Assembly (NCBI GenBank): GCA_030698405.1
Contig: JAUYMU010000106.1
Coordinates: 1-49,140 of the forward strand
DNA from: Bacteroidota bacterium
GTDB lineage: Bacteria; Bacteroidota; Bacteroidia; Bacteroidales; Prolixibacteraceae
Reading direction: 5' to 3'
Length of the DNA stretch: 49,140 nt
The notes under the pieces were generated by a model that had not been told where the DNA came from, ran no database searches, and saw only the letters and a list, made by a program, of their open reading frames with translations. This document shows, piece after piece, positions 41,992 through 49,140 of the stretch (its first letter is position 1; every line of letters begins with the position of its first letter). A program made the position numbers and the translations under genes.

Positions 41992-44793
41992 ATGACTACT
42001 CACAACAACTCCGATAAACGACTTTTCCTGCTCGATGCTTATGCGCTGATTTACAGATCGTACTTCGCGTTCATCAAAAATCCGCGTTTCAATTCAAAGG
42101 GGCTGAATACCTCGGCCATGCTGGGTTTCGTAAATATTCTGGAGCAACTGCTTCGGGAACAAAAACCCACGCACATCGCGGTGGTTTTCGACCTGAATAT
42201 TCCCACTTTCAGGCACGAAATGTTTGAAGCGTACAAAGCAAACCGCGATGAAATGCCCGAAGATTTGCGCAAATCAATTCCATATATCAGGAATATCATC
42301 GAAGCATACAACATTCCGATTTTGGAAAAAGCTGGTTTCGAGGCCGATGATGTGATCGGTACGCTGGCAAAGAAAGCCGAAACGATGGGCTACACCACTT
42401 ACATGATGACCCCCGACAAGGATTACGCACAGTTGGTTTCCGAAAATATTTTCATGTACAAACCTTCGCGCGGCGGCGAAGCTCCTGAAATATGGGGAAT
42501 TCCCGAAGTTCAGGAAAATTTTATGGTGGACGAACCCTGGCAGGTAATTGATGTGCTTGGCCTGATGGGCGACACATCCGACAATATTCCGGGCTGTCCG
42601 GGAGTAGGTCCGAAAACAGCCATGAAACTCGTTTCAGAATTTAAATCGGTTGAAGGACTTTACCAGAATATCGACTCACAAAAGGGAAAACTGAAAGAAA
42701 ATCTGATTGAATTTGAAAAGCAGGTGCGCATGTCGCGTGAACTTGCCAAAATTATTCTGGATGTTCCGATTGATTTTGACGAAACCAAAATCGTGATGGA
42801 AGATCCCGACATCAGGAAACTGAATGAGATTTATTCTGATCTGGAGTTCAGGCAATTGATTAAAAAACAGGAAACAAAACCACAAGCTCAGCAGGTTTCT
42901 GATTCATTGTTGCAGCAGGGAACTTTGTTTGGCGGGCCGGTTTCTGCTCCTGAAGTTAAAACCGCCGAAGTAACCAATCTGAATACTTTTTCGACCGTTC
43001 CCCATCAATATTATCTTATCGAAACAGCAGAACAACGCGCCAGTTTGCGCGCTGAATTGTCGGTTCAGAAAGAATTTTGTTTCGATACCGAAACTACCGG
43101 CCTCGATACAATGACTTCCGAACTGGTTTGCATGTCATTTGCTTTCCGCAGTCACGAGGCATATTGTGTAACTTTGCCTGCCGACCGGCAGAAAGCGACC
43201 GAAATTGTGCAGGAATTCAGGCTTGTTTTTGGCGATGAAAATATTACCAAAATAGGTCAGAACATCAAATACGATCTTTCGATGTTGCTGAATTACGGAG
43301 TTGAACTGAAAGGACCGCTGTTTGATACCATGATCGCGCATTACCTGATTCAGCCTGACCTGCGCCACAACCTCGATTACCTTTGCGAACAATACCTGAA
43401 TTACCAGAAAATTACTACCGACACGCTGATTGGGGGAAAAGGTTTATTTCAGAAAACTATGCGCGATGCAAAACCTGAACAATTGCGCGATTATGCCTGC
43501 GAGGATGCCGACCTGACTTTGCAACTGAAAATTGCCATCGAAAAAGACCTTAACGACAGCGGAACACGCAAACTTTTCGATGAAATTGAAATGCCGCTGA
43601 TTTATGTTTTGGCTGATATGGAGCGCGCTGGTGTGAACCTGAACACCGGCGAATTAAAAATTTATGCCGAAGTTTTGCGCACGCAACTCATTGATCTTGA
43701 AAAGGAAATAATTGATTTGGCTGGCGAGGAGTTCAATGTTTCGTCGCCCAAACAGCTTGGCGTTATTCTGTTCGAAAAGCTGAAAATTGATCCGAACGCC
43801 AAAATGACCAAAACAAAGCAGTATTCAACTGCCGAAGAAACGCTTGAAAAACTATCTGACAAACACCCGATTATTGCCAAAATACTCGAATTCAGGGGAC
43901 TGAAAAAACTGCTCTCAACGTATGTTGAAGCGCTGCCGTTGTTGATCAATCCGAATACAGGCAAGTTACATACTTCCTACAATCAGGCAATTGCAGCTAC
44001 AGGACGGTTAAGTTCGACCAACCCTAATTTGCAGAATATTCCGATTCGCGACGAAAATGGACGCGAACTGCGCAAGGCGTTTATTCCTTCTGATTCACTT
44101 CATACTTTCCTTTCAGCCGACTACTCGCAAATTGAACTGCGCATCATGGCCGCTTTGAGCCAGGACAAGCAAATGATCGAAGCGTTCAGCAACAACCAGG
44201 ATATTCACTCCATTACAGCTTCAAAAATTTACAAAATTCCGCTTGAAGAAGTTACTTCAGACATGCGCCGGAAAGCAAAAACAGCCAACTTCGGAATCAT
44301 CTACGGAATTTCGGCCTTCGGATTATCGGCACGCCTGAATATTTCGCGTACAGAAGCCAAGGAATTGATTGACGGATATTTCGAAAACTTTCCGGATGTT
44401 AAAAATTACATGGATAAGAGTATTGAAAATGCCCGCAATGTTGGTTATGTAGAAACCATCAAAGGCCGGAAACGTTACCTGACAGACATTAATTCCGCCA
44501 ATTCGATGGTTCGTGGAATGGCCGAACGAAATGCCATCAACGCGCCAATTCAGGGTTCAGCTGCCGATGTGATAAAAATTGCCATGATCAACATTTGGAA
44601 AGAGATTACCAAACAGGGACTTCAATCGAAAATGATCCTTCAGGTGCACGATGAGTTGAATTTTGATGCTTTGATCACGGAACTAGACCAGATGAAAGCC
44701 ATTGTAAAACATGAAATGGAAAACGCTGTAAACATTGGCGTGCCGCTGACTGTTGAAATAAATGCAGGAGATAACTGGCTGGATGCACATTGA
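41992..44793 (+). CDS. polA: DNA polymerase I
   Basis: Enzyme of 933 residues for Okazaki-fragment maturation and repair. N-terminal 5' nuclease (FEADDVIGTLAKKA; TPDKDYAQLV; GDTSDNIPGCPGVGPKTA), a complete 3'-5' proofreading domain (FCFDTETTGLDT; NIKYDLSML; YACEDADLTLQL), then the polymerase with motif A LSADYSQIELRI, motif B RRKAKTANFGIIYGI and motif C LQVHDELNFD. All three activities should be present. Monocistronic. Confidence 0.98.
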   Translation: MTTHNNSDKRLFLLDAYALIYRSYFAFIKNPRFNSKGLNTSAMLGFVNILEQLLREQKPTHIAVVFDLNIPTFRHEMFEAYKANRDEMPEDLRKSIPYIRNIIEAYNIPILEKAGFEADDVIGTLAKKAETMGYTTYMMTPDKDYAQLVSENIFMYKPSRGGEAPEIWGIPEVQENFMVDEPWQVIDVLGLMGDTSDNIPGCPGVGPKTAMKLVSEFKSVEGLYQNIDSQKGKLKENLIEFEKQVRMSRELAKIILDVPIDFDETKIVMEDPDIRKLNEIYSDLEFRQLIKKQETKPQAQQVSDSLLQQGTLFGGPVSAPEVKTAEVTNLNTFSTVPHQYYLIETAEQRASLRAELSVQKEFCFDTETTGLDTMTSELVCMSFAFRSHEAYCVTLPADRQKATEIVQEFRLVFGDENITKIGQNIKYDLSMLLNYGVELKGPLFDTMIAHYLIQPDLRHNLDYLCEQYLNYQKITTDTLIGGKGLFQKTMRDAKPEQLRDYACEDADLTLQLKIAIEKDLNDSGTRKLFDEIEMPLIYVLADMERAGVNLNTGELKIYAEVLRTQLIDLEKEIIDLAGEEFNVSSPKQLGVILFEKLKIDPNAKMTKTKQYSTAEETLEKLSDKHPIIAKILEFRGLKKLLSTYVEALPLLINPNTGKLHTSYNQAIAATGRLSSTNPNLQNIPIRDENGRELRKAFIPSDSLHTFLSADYSQIELRIMAALSQDKQMIEAFSNNQDIHSITASKIYKIPLEEVTSDMRRKAKTANFGIIYGISAFGLSARLNISRTEAKELIDGYFENFPDVKNYMDKSIENARNVGYVETIKGRKRYLTDINSANSMVRGMAERNAINAPIQGSAADVIKIAMINIWKEITKQGLQSKMILQVHDELNFDALITELDQMKAIVKHEMENAVNIGVPLTVEINAGDNWLDAH

Positions 44794-44796
44794 TAG

Positions 44797-44826
44797 TTCA
44801 AAGTTTCAGGTTCAAAGTTCCAGGTT
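44797..44826. repeat. Tandem TTCAAAGTTTCAGG repeat after polA
   Basis: Units TTCAAAGTTTCAGG and TTCAAAGTTCCAGG lie in tandem just after the polA stop, followed by tandem TATTGAATATTGAATATT near 44850-44868. Nothing else is seen before the small ORF at 44939. Confidence 0.5.
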
Positions 44827-44938
44827 TGCCCGAAATTTGGATATTCGATATTGAATATTGAATATTTTTAAAGTGAATACATCTATTCAGTCATCTTATA
44901 ATCTGCAATTTACTATTCAGGAATAAAAGAAGAGCGGG

Positions 44939-45091
44939 ATGATGAGAACACTTTACACAGAGGATGATTACAGGGAGGCGCTGAAAAGGTTTTTGGAAAT
45001 CTGCGATGCTCCTGAAGATACAGAGGAAGAAGAGGAACTTGAAAAACTCATGTATTTACTGGAAGAATATGAGAAGGAAAATTGCTCCTGA
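44939..45091 (+). CDS. Small acidic protein resembling the N-terminus of HigA-type antitoxins
   Basis: A 50-residue ORF starting ATG-ATG: MMRTLYTEDDYREALKRFLE, then CDAPEDTEEEEELEKLM and YLLEEYEKEN. The two-helix pattern (T-E-x-x-Y-x-x-A-L-x-R, then E-x-x-E-L-E-x-L-x-x-L-x-E-x-Y-E) is that of the N-terminal region of HigA-like antitoxin regulators, but the DNA-binding domain is absent and no toxin follows. An AGAAGAGCGGG stretch upstream could aid initiation. It may be a relic or a stand-alone small protein. Confidence 0.5.
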   Translation: MMRTLYTEDDYREALKRFLEICDAPEDTEEEEELEKLMYLLEEYEKENCS

Positions 45092-45098
45092 AAAGGGT

Positions 45099-45121
45099 GT
45101 TCAGTGGTCAGTCGCAGTGTT
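45099..45121. repeat. Inverted copy of the GTGGTCAGTCGCAG repeat
   Basis: TTCAGTGGTCAGTCGCAGTG is the reverse complement of the unit found at 20739-20760 and 10437-10500. It lies between two convergent genes. Confidence 0.6.
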
Positions 45122-45156
45122 CCGTTTTAAACCAATCCTTCAGTTTATTCATTCCA

Positions 45157-46110
45157 TTACAAATCCCTGAATATCTCGACCACAGCCGCATTGTATTTCA
45201 ATACGTTACTTGATTTTTTAACCAATTTCATGGCTTTGTGCGGATTTTCAAACGATTCGCAGAAATAACTCCAGAACTGGTTCATTTTCATGAGGAAATG
45301 TCCGCTTCCCTGCAAACGTTCCGAATATTCCTGAAACAACCGGTCATGAAATTCTTTCAATTTCTGCTTCCTAAGTTTCGGGTCCATCTCCATTCCATTC
45401 AGCCGCAAAGCCAGCGAAGGATCCATTAATAAACCGCGTCCGGTCATCCAACTTTTTTGATCAGGTAAAATGGTTTTTAATTCCTGAAAACCAGCTTCCG
45501 AAAAAATATCGCCATTGTAAACCAATGGGTGTTTTGTCAGCGAAAGTGCTTCAGCAAAAAGTGACGGATCGGCTTTTCCATCGTACATTTGATTGGCGGT
45601 TCGTGGATGAAAGATGATTTCTGATAACGGAAACTTGTTTAATATTCCGAGTACCGGTTTAAATTCCTGATTGTTCTTCATTCCGACCCTCATCTTTACC
45701 GAGAATTTTGTTGGAAATTCTTTCGCAAAAAGCTGCTGAAGCGTTTCGTTCAAATCGTCAGGTTTGTCGAGCCAAGCCGCGCCACGACCGCGATTGGTTG
45801 CCATCGGGTAAGGACAGCCCAAATTCAGGTTAATTTCTTTATAATCATTGTCAACCAATATTGAAACAAGTTCAAACAATTCGGTCGTATTCGAGAACAA
45901 TACCTGTGGAACTGCCGGCAGGGCTTTGTTGTTTTCAGGTAGAATTTCCTTTAAAAGCGACTTTTTAATTTCTTTCCCTCTTATATACGAAAGGTATGGG
46001 ATAAAATATTTCGATACGCCACCATAAACTTCCTGAAATACATTTCGGTAGGTAAAATCGGTGAATCCCTGCAAAGGCGCCTGATATATAATTTCCGGGT
46101 TTTGAGACAT
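45157..46110 (-). CDS. tRNA-dihydrouridine synthase family enzyme
   Basis: FMN-dependent TIM-barrel enzyme of 317 residues reducing uridines in tRNA. Motifs: APLQGFTDFTYRNVF at the N-terminus, EINLNLGCPYPMATNRGRGA with the conserved Cys, FSVKMRVGM, FHPRTANQMYDGKADPSLF and YNGDIF, MTGRGLLMDPSL. The proton-donor Cys is in GCPYP. The subtype (DusB/DusC-like) is not certain. Divergent from the DUF4271 gene. Confidence 0.93.
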   Translation of the reverse strand: MSQNPEIIYQAPLQGFTDFTYRNVFQEVYGGVSKYFIPYLSYIRGKEIKKSLLKEILPENNKALPAVPQVLFSNTTELFELVSILVDNDYKEINLNLGCPYPMATNRGRGAAWLDKPDDLNETLQQLFAKEFPTKFSVKMRVGMKNNQEFKPVLGILNKFPLSEIIFHPRTANQMYDGKADPSLFAEALSLTKHPLVYNGDIFSEAGFQELKTILPDQKSWMTGRGLLMDPSLALRLNGMEMDPKLRKQKLKEFHDRLFQEYSERLQGSGHFLMKMNQFWSYFCESFENPHKAMKLVKKSSNVLKYNAAVVEIFRDL

Positions 46111-46170
46111 GCTTTATAAAATTTAATGAATTGACTTGAGCAAGTGACCAGATAAAAACTATTTAATCAC

Positions 46171-46178
46171 TACTTTTG
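46171..46178 (+). promoter_or_regulatory. Candidate -7 element (TACTTTTG) of the DUF4271-hemD operon
   Basis: Exact TAnnTTTG match in the divergent gap, 31 bases before the ATG at 46210. No good -33 is seen. Confidence 0.5.
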
Positions 46179-46209
46179 CGCCCACAAACTTATACAATTG
46201 CCCGTCGGT

Positions 46210-47178
46210 ATGCAATCGAATCAATTCAAAACAGACTCTGTAAACTCAAACCCGAATTTGAAGCAGACTTATTTTGAAACCAATAAATTTAAAGCCCAAC
46301 TGAATTCGCAAACGGTAAACCTACTTGATTCGGCTTTACTCGACTCATTGAATGCTAATTACATTGCCCCCGACAGCGTCATTATCTTCGGATACAAACC
46401 TGAATGGTCGCAATTCAGAAAAGGGTACGACAATATTTTCGACTATCAGAAAAATTTACTTGAGCCCCTTCCCTATGACTCGTTGCACACAGTTTTAAGA
46501 AAAGTTGAAGTTGTATTTCCGGGCAAAAAAGTATCACGAAACAATCCCGATTGGCTCGTTGGAGTATTGGTGCTGGCTTTTTTCCTGTTTGCCACAGTGC
46601 GGTTAATTTTTCATAAATATATGAGTCGGCTGGCACAGGCAACCATCAATTATTCTGTATTTACCCGGCTATTCCGCGAGCGCTATTTTAACCTGCTCCA
46701 CGCATCGTTCAGGCTCGATTTGATATTTGCGCTGACTATGTCATTATTCGGGTACCAATTTTTAAGCGCCTTCAAAATAAATTTTGGAATAACCAATTCA
46801 TTCCACGTTTACCTCGTTTGCATGGCGACGGTAATTGGATATTTTTTCCTCAAAAAAGTGGTCTATTTTCTCGTCGGGGCGCTTACCGAAAATAAACAGG
46901 AGGTGCAGGAATACCTTTTTAGCATCACAGTTTACAATCGTGTTCTTGGTTTATTTTTGCTTCCGGTGACAGCAATTATCGCCTTTGTTCCTCTCTATCA
47001 AACAGAAACAGTGTTGTTCGCCGGAATCGGAATCGTCATAATTTTCTATTTGCTTTCTTTAATAAGAGGAGCTCATATTTTCCTGAAAAAACATTTTTCT
47101 ATTTTCTATTTGATTTTATACCTTTGTACCCTTGAATTTTTACCATTACTTCTGATCTACAATTTTTTGTTGACGTAA
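46210..47178 (+). CDS. DUF4271 multi-pass membrane protein
   Basis: A 322-residue protein from the ATG at 46210; a TTG at 46198 would add four residues. The N-terminal 115 residues are soluble and hydrophilic; then come about seven transmembrane segments, such as VGVLVLAFFLFATVRLIF and LFLLPVTAIIAFVPLY, with the family segment RERYFNLLHASFRLDLI between them. DUF4271 proteins are specific to Bacteroidota, of unknown function, and are usually next to hemD as here (25 bases). Confidence 0.85.
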   Translation: MQSNQFKTDSVNSNPNLKQTYFETNKFKAQLNSQTVNLLDSALLDSLNANYIAPDSVIIFGYKPEWSQFRKGYDNIFDYQKNLLEPLPYDSLHTVLRKVEVVFPGKKVSRNNPDWLVGVLVLAFFLFATVRLIFHKYMSRLAQATINYSVFTRLFRERYFNLLHASFRLDLIFALTMSLFGYQFLSAFKINFGITNSFHVYLVCMATVIGYFFLKKVVYFLVGALTENKQEVQEYLFSITVYNRVLGLFLLPVTAIIAFVPLYQTETVLFAGIGIVIIFYLLSLIRGAHIFLKKHFSIFYLILYLCTLEFLPLLLIYNFLLT

Positions 47179-47203
47179 TTGGAAAAAATTAAATTTAAAA
47201 GCG

Positions 47204-47953
47204 ATGACCTTGAAGATCAAGAAAATTTTAGTTACTCAGCCAAAACCTGAAACCGCCAAATCACCTTATTTTGAATTGGCAGAAAAAAGTAACGTACAAG
47301 TCGATTTCCGCCCCTTCATTCAGGTTGAAGGAGTTTCAGCCAAAGAATTCAGGCAAACCAGGGTGCAAATTCTGGATCATTCAGGAGTTATTTTTACCAG
47401 CAGAACCGCCATTGATCACTTTTTCAGGATGAGTTCTGAAATGCGTTTAATTATCCCTGACTCCATGAAGTACTTTTGCATGTCGGAAGCCACGGCTTTT
47501 TATTTGCAGAAATACATTGTTTACAGGAAAAGAAAAATTTTCTATGGCGCCGGTAGATTTTCGGATTTGATTGATGTGATGAAAAAGCACAAAGAGGAGA
47601 AATTCCTTTTGCCTGTATCGCAGGTAAATCAACCCGAAATAACCCAATCGCTCGATAAAGCCGGATATTTTTACACAAAAGCTCTTATTTACAAAACTGT
47701 AAGCAGCGATCTATCTGACCTTAAAGATGTTAATTATGACATTCTGGTATTTTTCAGTCCTTCAGGAATTCAATCGCTGATACAGAACTTTCCGGCATTT
47801 GACCAAAATGGTACCAGAATAGCCTGCTTTGGGCCTGCAACTGCCAAGGCCGTTCTTGATGCCGGACTTAGGCTTGATATTGAAGCCCCAACCGCTGAAG
47901 CCCCTTCGATGACCATGGCACTGGAACAATACATCAGGAAGCACAATAAGTAA
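47204..47953 (+). CDS. hemD: Uroporphyrinogen-III synthase family protein
   Basis: A 249-residue protein of the HemD fold, closing and inverting the tetrapyrrole ring to uroporphyrinogen III. Seen: ILVTQPKP at the start, VIFTSRTAIDHFFRM and DILVFFSPSGIQSLIQNF (domain-2 strand), then RIACFGPATAKAVLDAGL, the conserved last segment. Sequence is diverged as in other Bacteroidota, so activity is inferred from family and context. Ends at a terminator before rnpA. Confidence 0.88.
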   Translation: MTLKIKKILVTQPKPETAKSPYFELAEKSNVQVDFRPFIQVEGVSAKEFRQTRVQILDHSGVIFTSRTAIDHFFRMSSEMRLIIPDSMKYFCMSEATAFYLQKYIVYRKRKIFYGAGRFSDLIDVMKKHKEEKFLLPVSQVNQPEITQSLDKAGYFYTKALIYKTVSSDLSDLKDVNYDILVFFSPSGIQSLIQNFPAFDQNGTRIACFGPATAKAVLDAGLRLDIEAPTAEAPSMTMALEQYIRKHNK

Positions 47954-48012
47954 AAAATAAGGCAAAGGCACAGGCGCAGGCACAGAAAAAAGAATAAGAA
48001 AGACCATATAGC

Positions 48013-48042
48013 AAAAAGGGGAAAATTGATTTCCCCTTTTTT
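48013..48042 (+). terminator. Hairpin terminator between hemD and rnpA
   Basis: AAAAAGGGGAAA and TTTCCCCTTTTTT form an 11-12 bp stem with loop ATTGA and a T-run. It ends only 17 bases before the rnpA ATG, so either rnpA has its own promoter overlapping the hairpin or expression depends on read-through. Confidence 0.85.
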
Positions 48043-48058
48043 AATGTATTTTCGTTTG

Positions 48059-48439
48059 ATGAAAGGATTCACATTACATAAAGAAGAAAGGCTTTGCAGC
48101 CAAAAACTGATCGAAGAATTATTCAATTCCGGCGATTCCTTTTTATCGTATCCACTCAAAGTTGTATTCCTGAAAACCGAATTACCACAACCCCAACCGG
48201 TACAAGCCGCGTTTACCGTTTCAAAACGGAATTTTAAGCGTGCAGTCAAACGAAACCTCCTGAAAAGACGCATACGCGAAGCATACCGCCTGAACAAACC
48301 AGCATTCTATCAGGAAATAGCCGCAAAAGAACTCCAACTAGCCATCATGTTCGTTTACATCGGCAAAGACACACTTGAATTTCCGGTGATCGAAAAAGCC
48401 ATGATTTCGGCATTTAAAAAGCTGGTGGGGAAAGTTTAG
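48059..48439 (+). CDS. rnpA: Ribonuclease P protein component
   Basis: Basic protein cofactor of RNase P, 126 residues from the ATG at 48059 (MKGFTLHKEERLCSQ). The RNR signature is seen as FTVSKRNFKRAVKRNLLKRR followed by IREAYRLNK. An upstream frame (MISPFLMYF, from 48026) overlaps the terminator hairpin and is unlikely. Usual partners rpmH and yidD are not adjacent here; yidD is at 10503-10754. Confidence 0.95.
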   Translation: MKGFTLHKEERLCSQKLIEELFNSGDSFLSYPLKVVFLKTELPQPQPVQAAFTVSKRNFKRAVKRNLLKRRIREAYRLNKPAFYQEIAAKELQLAIMFVYIGKDTLEFPVIEKAMISAFKKLVGKV

Positions 48440-48462
48440 AAAAAAGTATCTTAATGAGAAAA

Positions 48463-48558
48463 CTATTTGTTCTTTTTCGGATTTTGCCTGGTATCAAATA
48501 TCCTGTTAATATAAACCTTGGTTTTATCAAAACCGGCTCTGTAAGTTACTTTTAAATG
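48463..48558 (-). pseudogene. C-terminal remnant of a RelE-type toxin
   Basis: In a frame different from that of the antitoxin, the minus strand reads LKVTYRAGFDKTKVYINRIF, then DTRQNPKKNK and a stop. This matches the end of RelE/YoeB-type toxins (I-N-R-x-F-D-x-R-Q-N-P). The rest of the toxin gene is missing, and the remnant is fused to the antitoxin's end, indicating a deletion spanning the gene border. Confidence 0.6.
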
Positions 48559-48781
48559 ACTGCTTTACTTCCTGATGTGACAAAACATTTTCCTGTATGA
48601 TATCAGATTCCGATTCCTCAATCATGCTATCCAATTCAATCTGAGATAAAGGCTTTAAACCCAGTTTTATAACTTTCTCCTTTTCTGAACGAAGCAGTTT
48701 CTCTAATTTTAGGACAATCTTTTCGTCAGAGAGCCGGATATACTCCTCGATAAACTCTAATTTTCTGCCTTGCAAATCCAT
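48527..48781 (-). CDS. Antitoxin-like protein, C-terminus altered by deletion
   Basis: An 84-residue protein with the form of Bacteroidota addiction-module antitoxins: KLEFIEEYIRLSDEKIVLKL, a KLLRSEKE helix, PLSQIELDSMIEESESD, then VLSHQEVKQ, after which relatives stop within a few residues. The final SFKSNLQSRF is out-of-frame toxin sequence. Without its toxin it may persist as an orphan, possibly still a DNA-binding autorepressor-like protein. No promoter could be identified. Confidence 0.6.
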   Translation of the reverse strand: MDLQGRKLEFIEEYIRLSDEKIVLKLEKLLRSEKEKVIKLGLKPLSQIELDSMIEESESDIIQENVLSHQEVKQSFKSNLQSRF

Positions 48782-48851
48782 CGCTTTTAAATTTTATTCA
48801 AAAATAACGAATATAATGAGAAAATCTGCCACCTTTTTATACTTGTTATAG

Positions 48852-48871
48852 GTGTCTATTTAGTGTCTATA
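48852..48871. repeat. Tandem GTGTCTAT at a possible IS left end
   Basis: GTGTCTATTTAGTGTCTAT is a direct repeat about 160 bases before the transposase ATG. It may mark the left end of the element, but the right end is outside the window, so terminal repeats cannot be confirmed. The 48782-49030 stretch otherwise holds no gene. Confidence 0.3.
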
Positions 48872-49030
48872 AGAAAACCTGCAATGATTTATAAATCAAC
48901 AATATAGTGTTGATAACTTTTTTGAATCTTTTGGGTTTATTGTTTTGATAAGTTGATTATAATGCAGATATTCAGGGTATTATTACATGAGGATAGTAGA
49001 TTTTGACCATCTGACAAAAAAGATTCAATC

Positions 49031-49140
49031 ATGAGAAAAAGATTCGAACAACAATTGGGGTTAGGGCAATTGCCAATCGAAGCGACGTATATTGATCCCA
49101 AAAGCAAGAATGCTTTAGATCAACTTTTAGCAGCGTTGAA
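49031..49140 (+). mobile_element. Start of an ISNCY-like transposase, cut by the window edge
   Basis: The first 36 codons read MRKRFEQQLGLGQLPIEATY, then IDPKSKNALDQLLAALK. This opening (R-x-R-F-E-Q-Q-L at the N-terminus, then L-P-I, then K-S-x-x-x-L) is what I recall for transposases of the ISNCY group found in Bacteroidota and other phyla. The gene runs off the right edge, so intactness is unknown. Confidence 0.6.

Overview
The window comes from a Bacteroidota chromosome, most likely a Bacteroidales/Marinilabiliales-type environmental organism. The evidence is a SusC/SusD pair with its own ECF sigma/FecR pair, a GldH lipoprotein, three TonB receptors, DUF4249 and DUF4271 proteins, and repeated TAnnTTTG (-7) promoter elements upstream of genes. 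Species cannot be assigned from the sequence. Most of the window is housekeeping or envelope sequence, and small genes have been broken repeatedly.

Layout. 1-10.2 kb (minus strand): an outer-membrane uptake locus in the order ECF sigma, FecR anti-sigma, SusC, SusD, ending in a hairpin terminator. It lies downstream of a translationally coupled zinc-type ABC transporter (znuA-znuC-znuB plus a small Cys-rich zinc-ribbon protein). 10.2-13.8 kb: a BRO-N remnant, yidD, and an Rrf2-type Fe-S regulator divergent from a quinol-dependent nitric oxide reductase, with a perfect inverted repeat between them as candidate operator. 13.8-22 kb (minus): esterase, ROK sugar kinase, Mrp/ApbC ATPase, alkyltransferase-like protein, TrmB, lipoprotein, GldH, RicT/PSP1, HolB. 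22-26.2 kb (plus): Pgk, DUF2892 protein, a dead toxin-antitoxin pair, TrpS, a lipoprotein. 26.4-33 kb: two TonB receptor/lipoprotein pairs facing each other tail to tail. 33-39.9 kb (plus): Dtd, MazG-like protein, DeoC, Tpx, a BRO-N pseudogene, PEP carboxylase, and an LCIB-type carbonic anhydrase homologue. 39.9-49.1 kb: polyprenyl synthase, ArsR regulator, QueD/PTPS, PolA, a Dus enzyme, DUF4271, HemD, RnpA, a second dead toxin-antitoxin pair, and the 5' end of an IS transposase cut by the right edge.

Two themes stand out. First, phosphoenolpyruvate carboxylase is followed after 38 bp by a protein with the LCIB carbonic anhydrase signature. One enzyme uses bicarbonate and the other would make it, which suggests a two-gene anaplerotic CO2-fixation unit. 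Second, the window is full of short palindromic or tandem elements of at least six sequence families. Most lie between genes, but several have entered genes in frame. They add an internal segment to MazG, an N-terminal segment to the alkyltransferase-like protein and most of the signal peptide region of a DUF4249 lipoprotein, and they supply the last codons and stop of the Rrf2 regulator and Dtd. This resembles the protein-invading palindromic elements known from Rickettsia. No RAYT-type transposase that could move them is visible here.

The window also holds a small-gene graveyard: two BRO-N (phage antirepressor-like) remnants, two decayed type II toxin-antitoxin modules and a HigA-N-terminal-like fragment, next to an IS element. 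No CRISPR array, rRNA or tRNA gene was seen.
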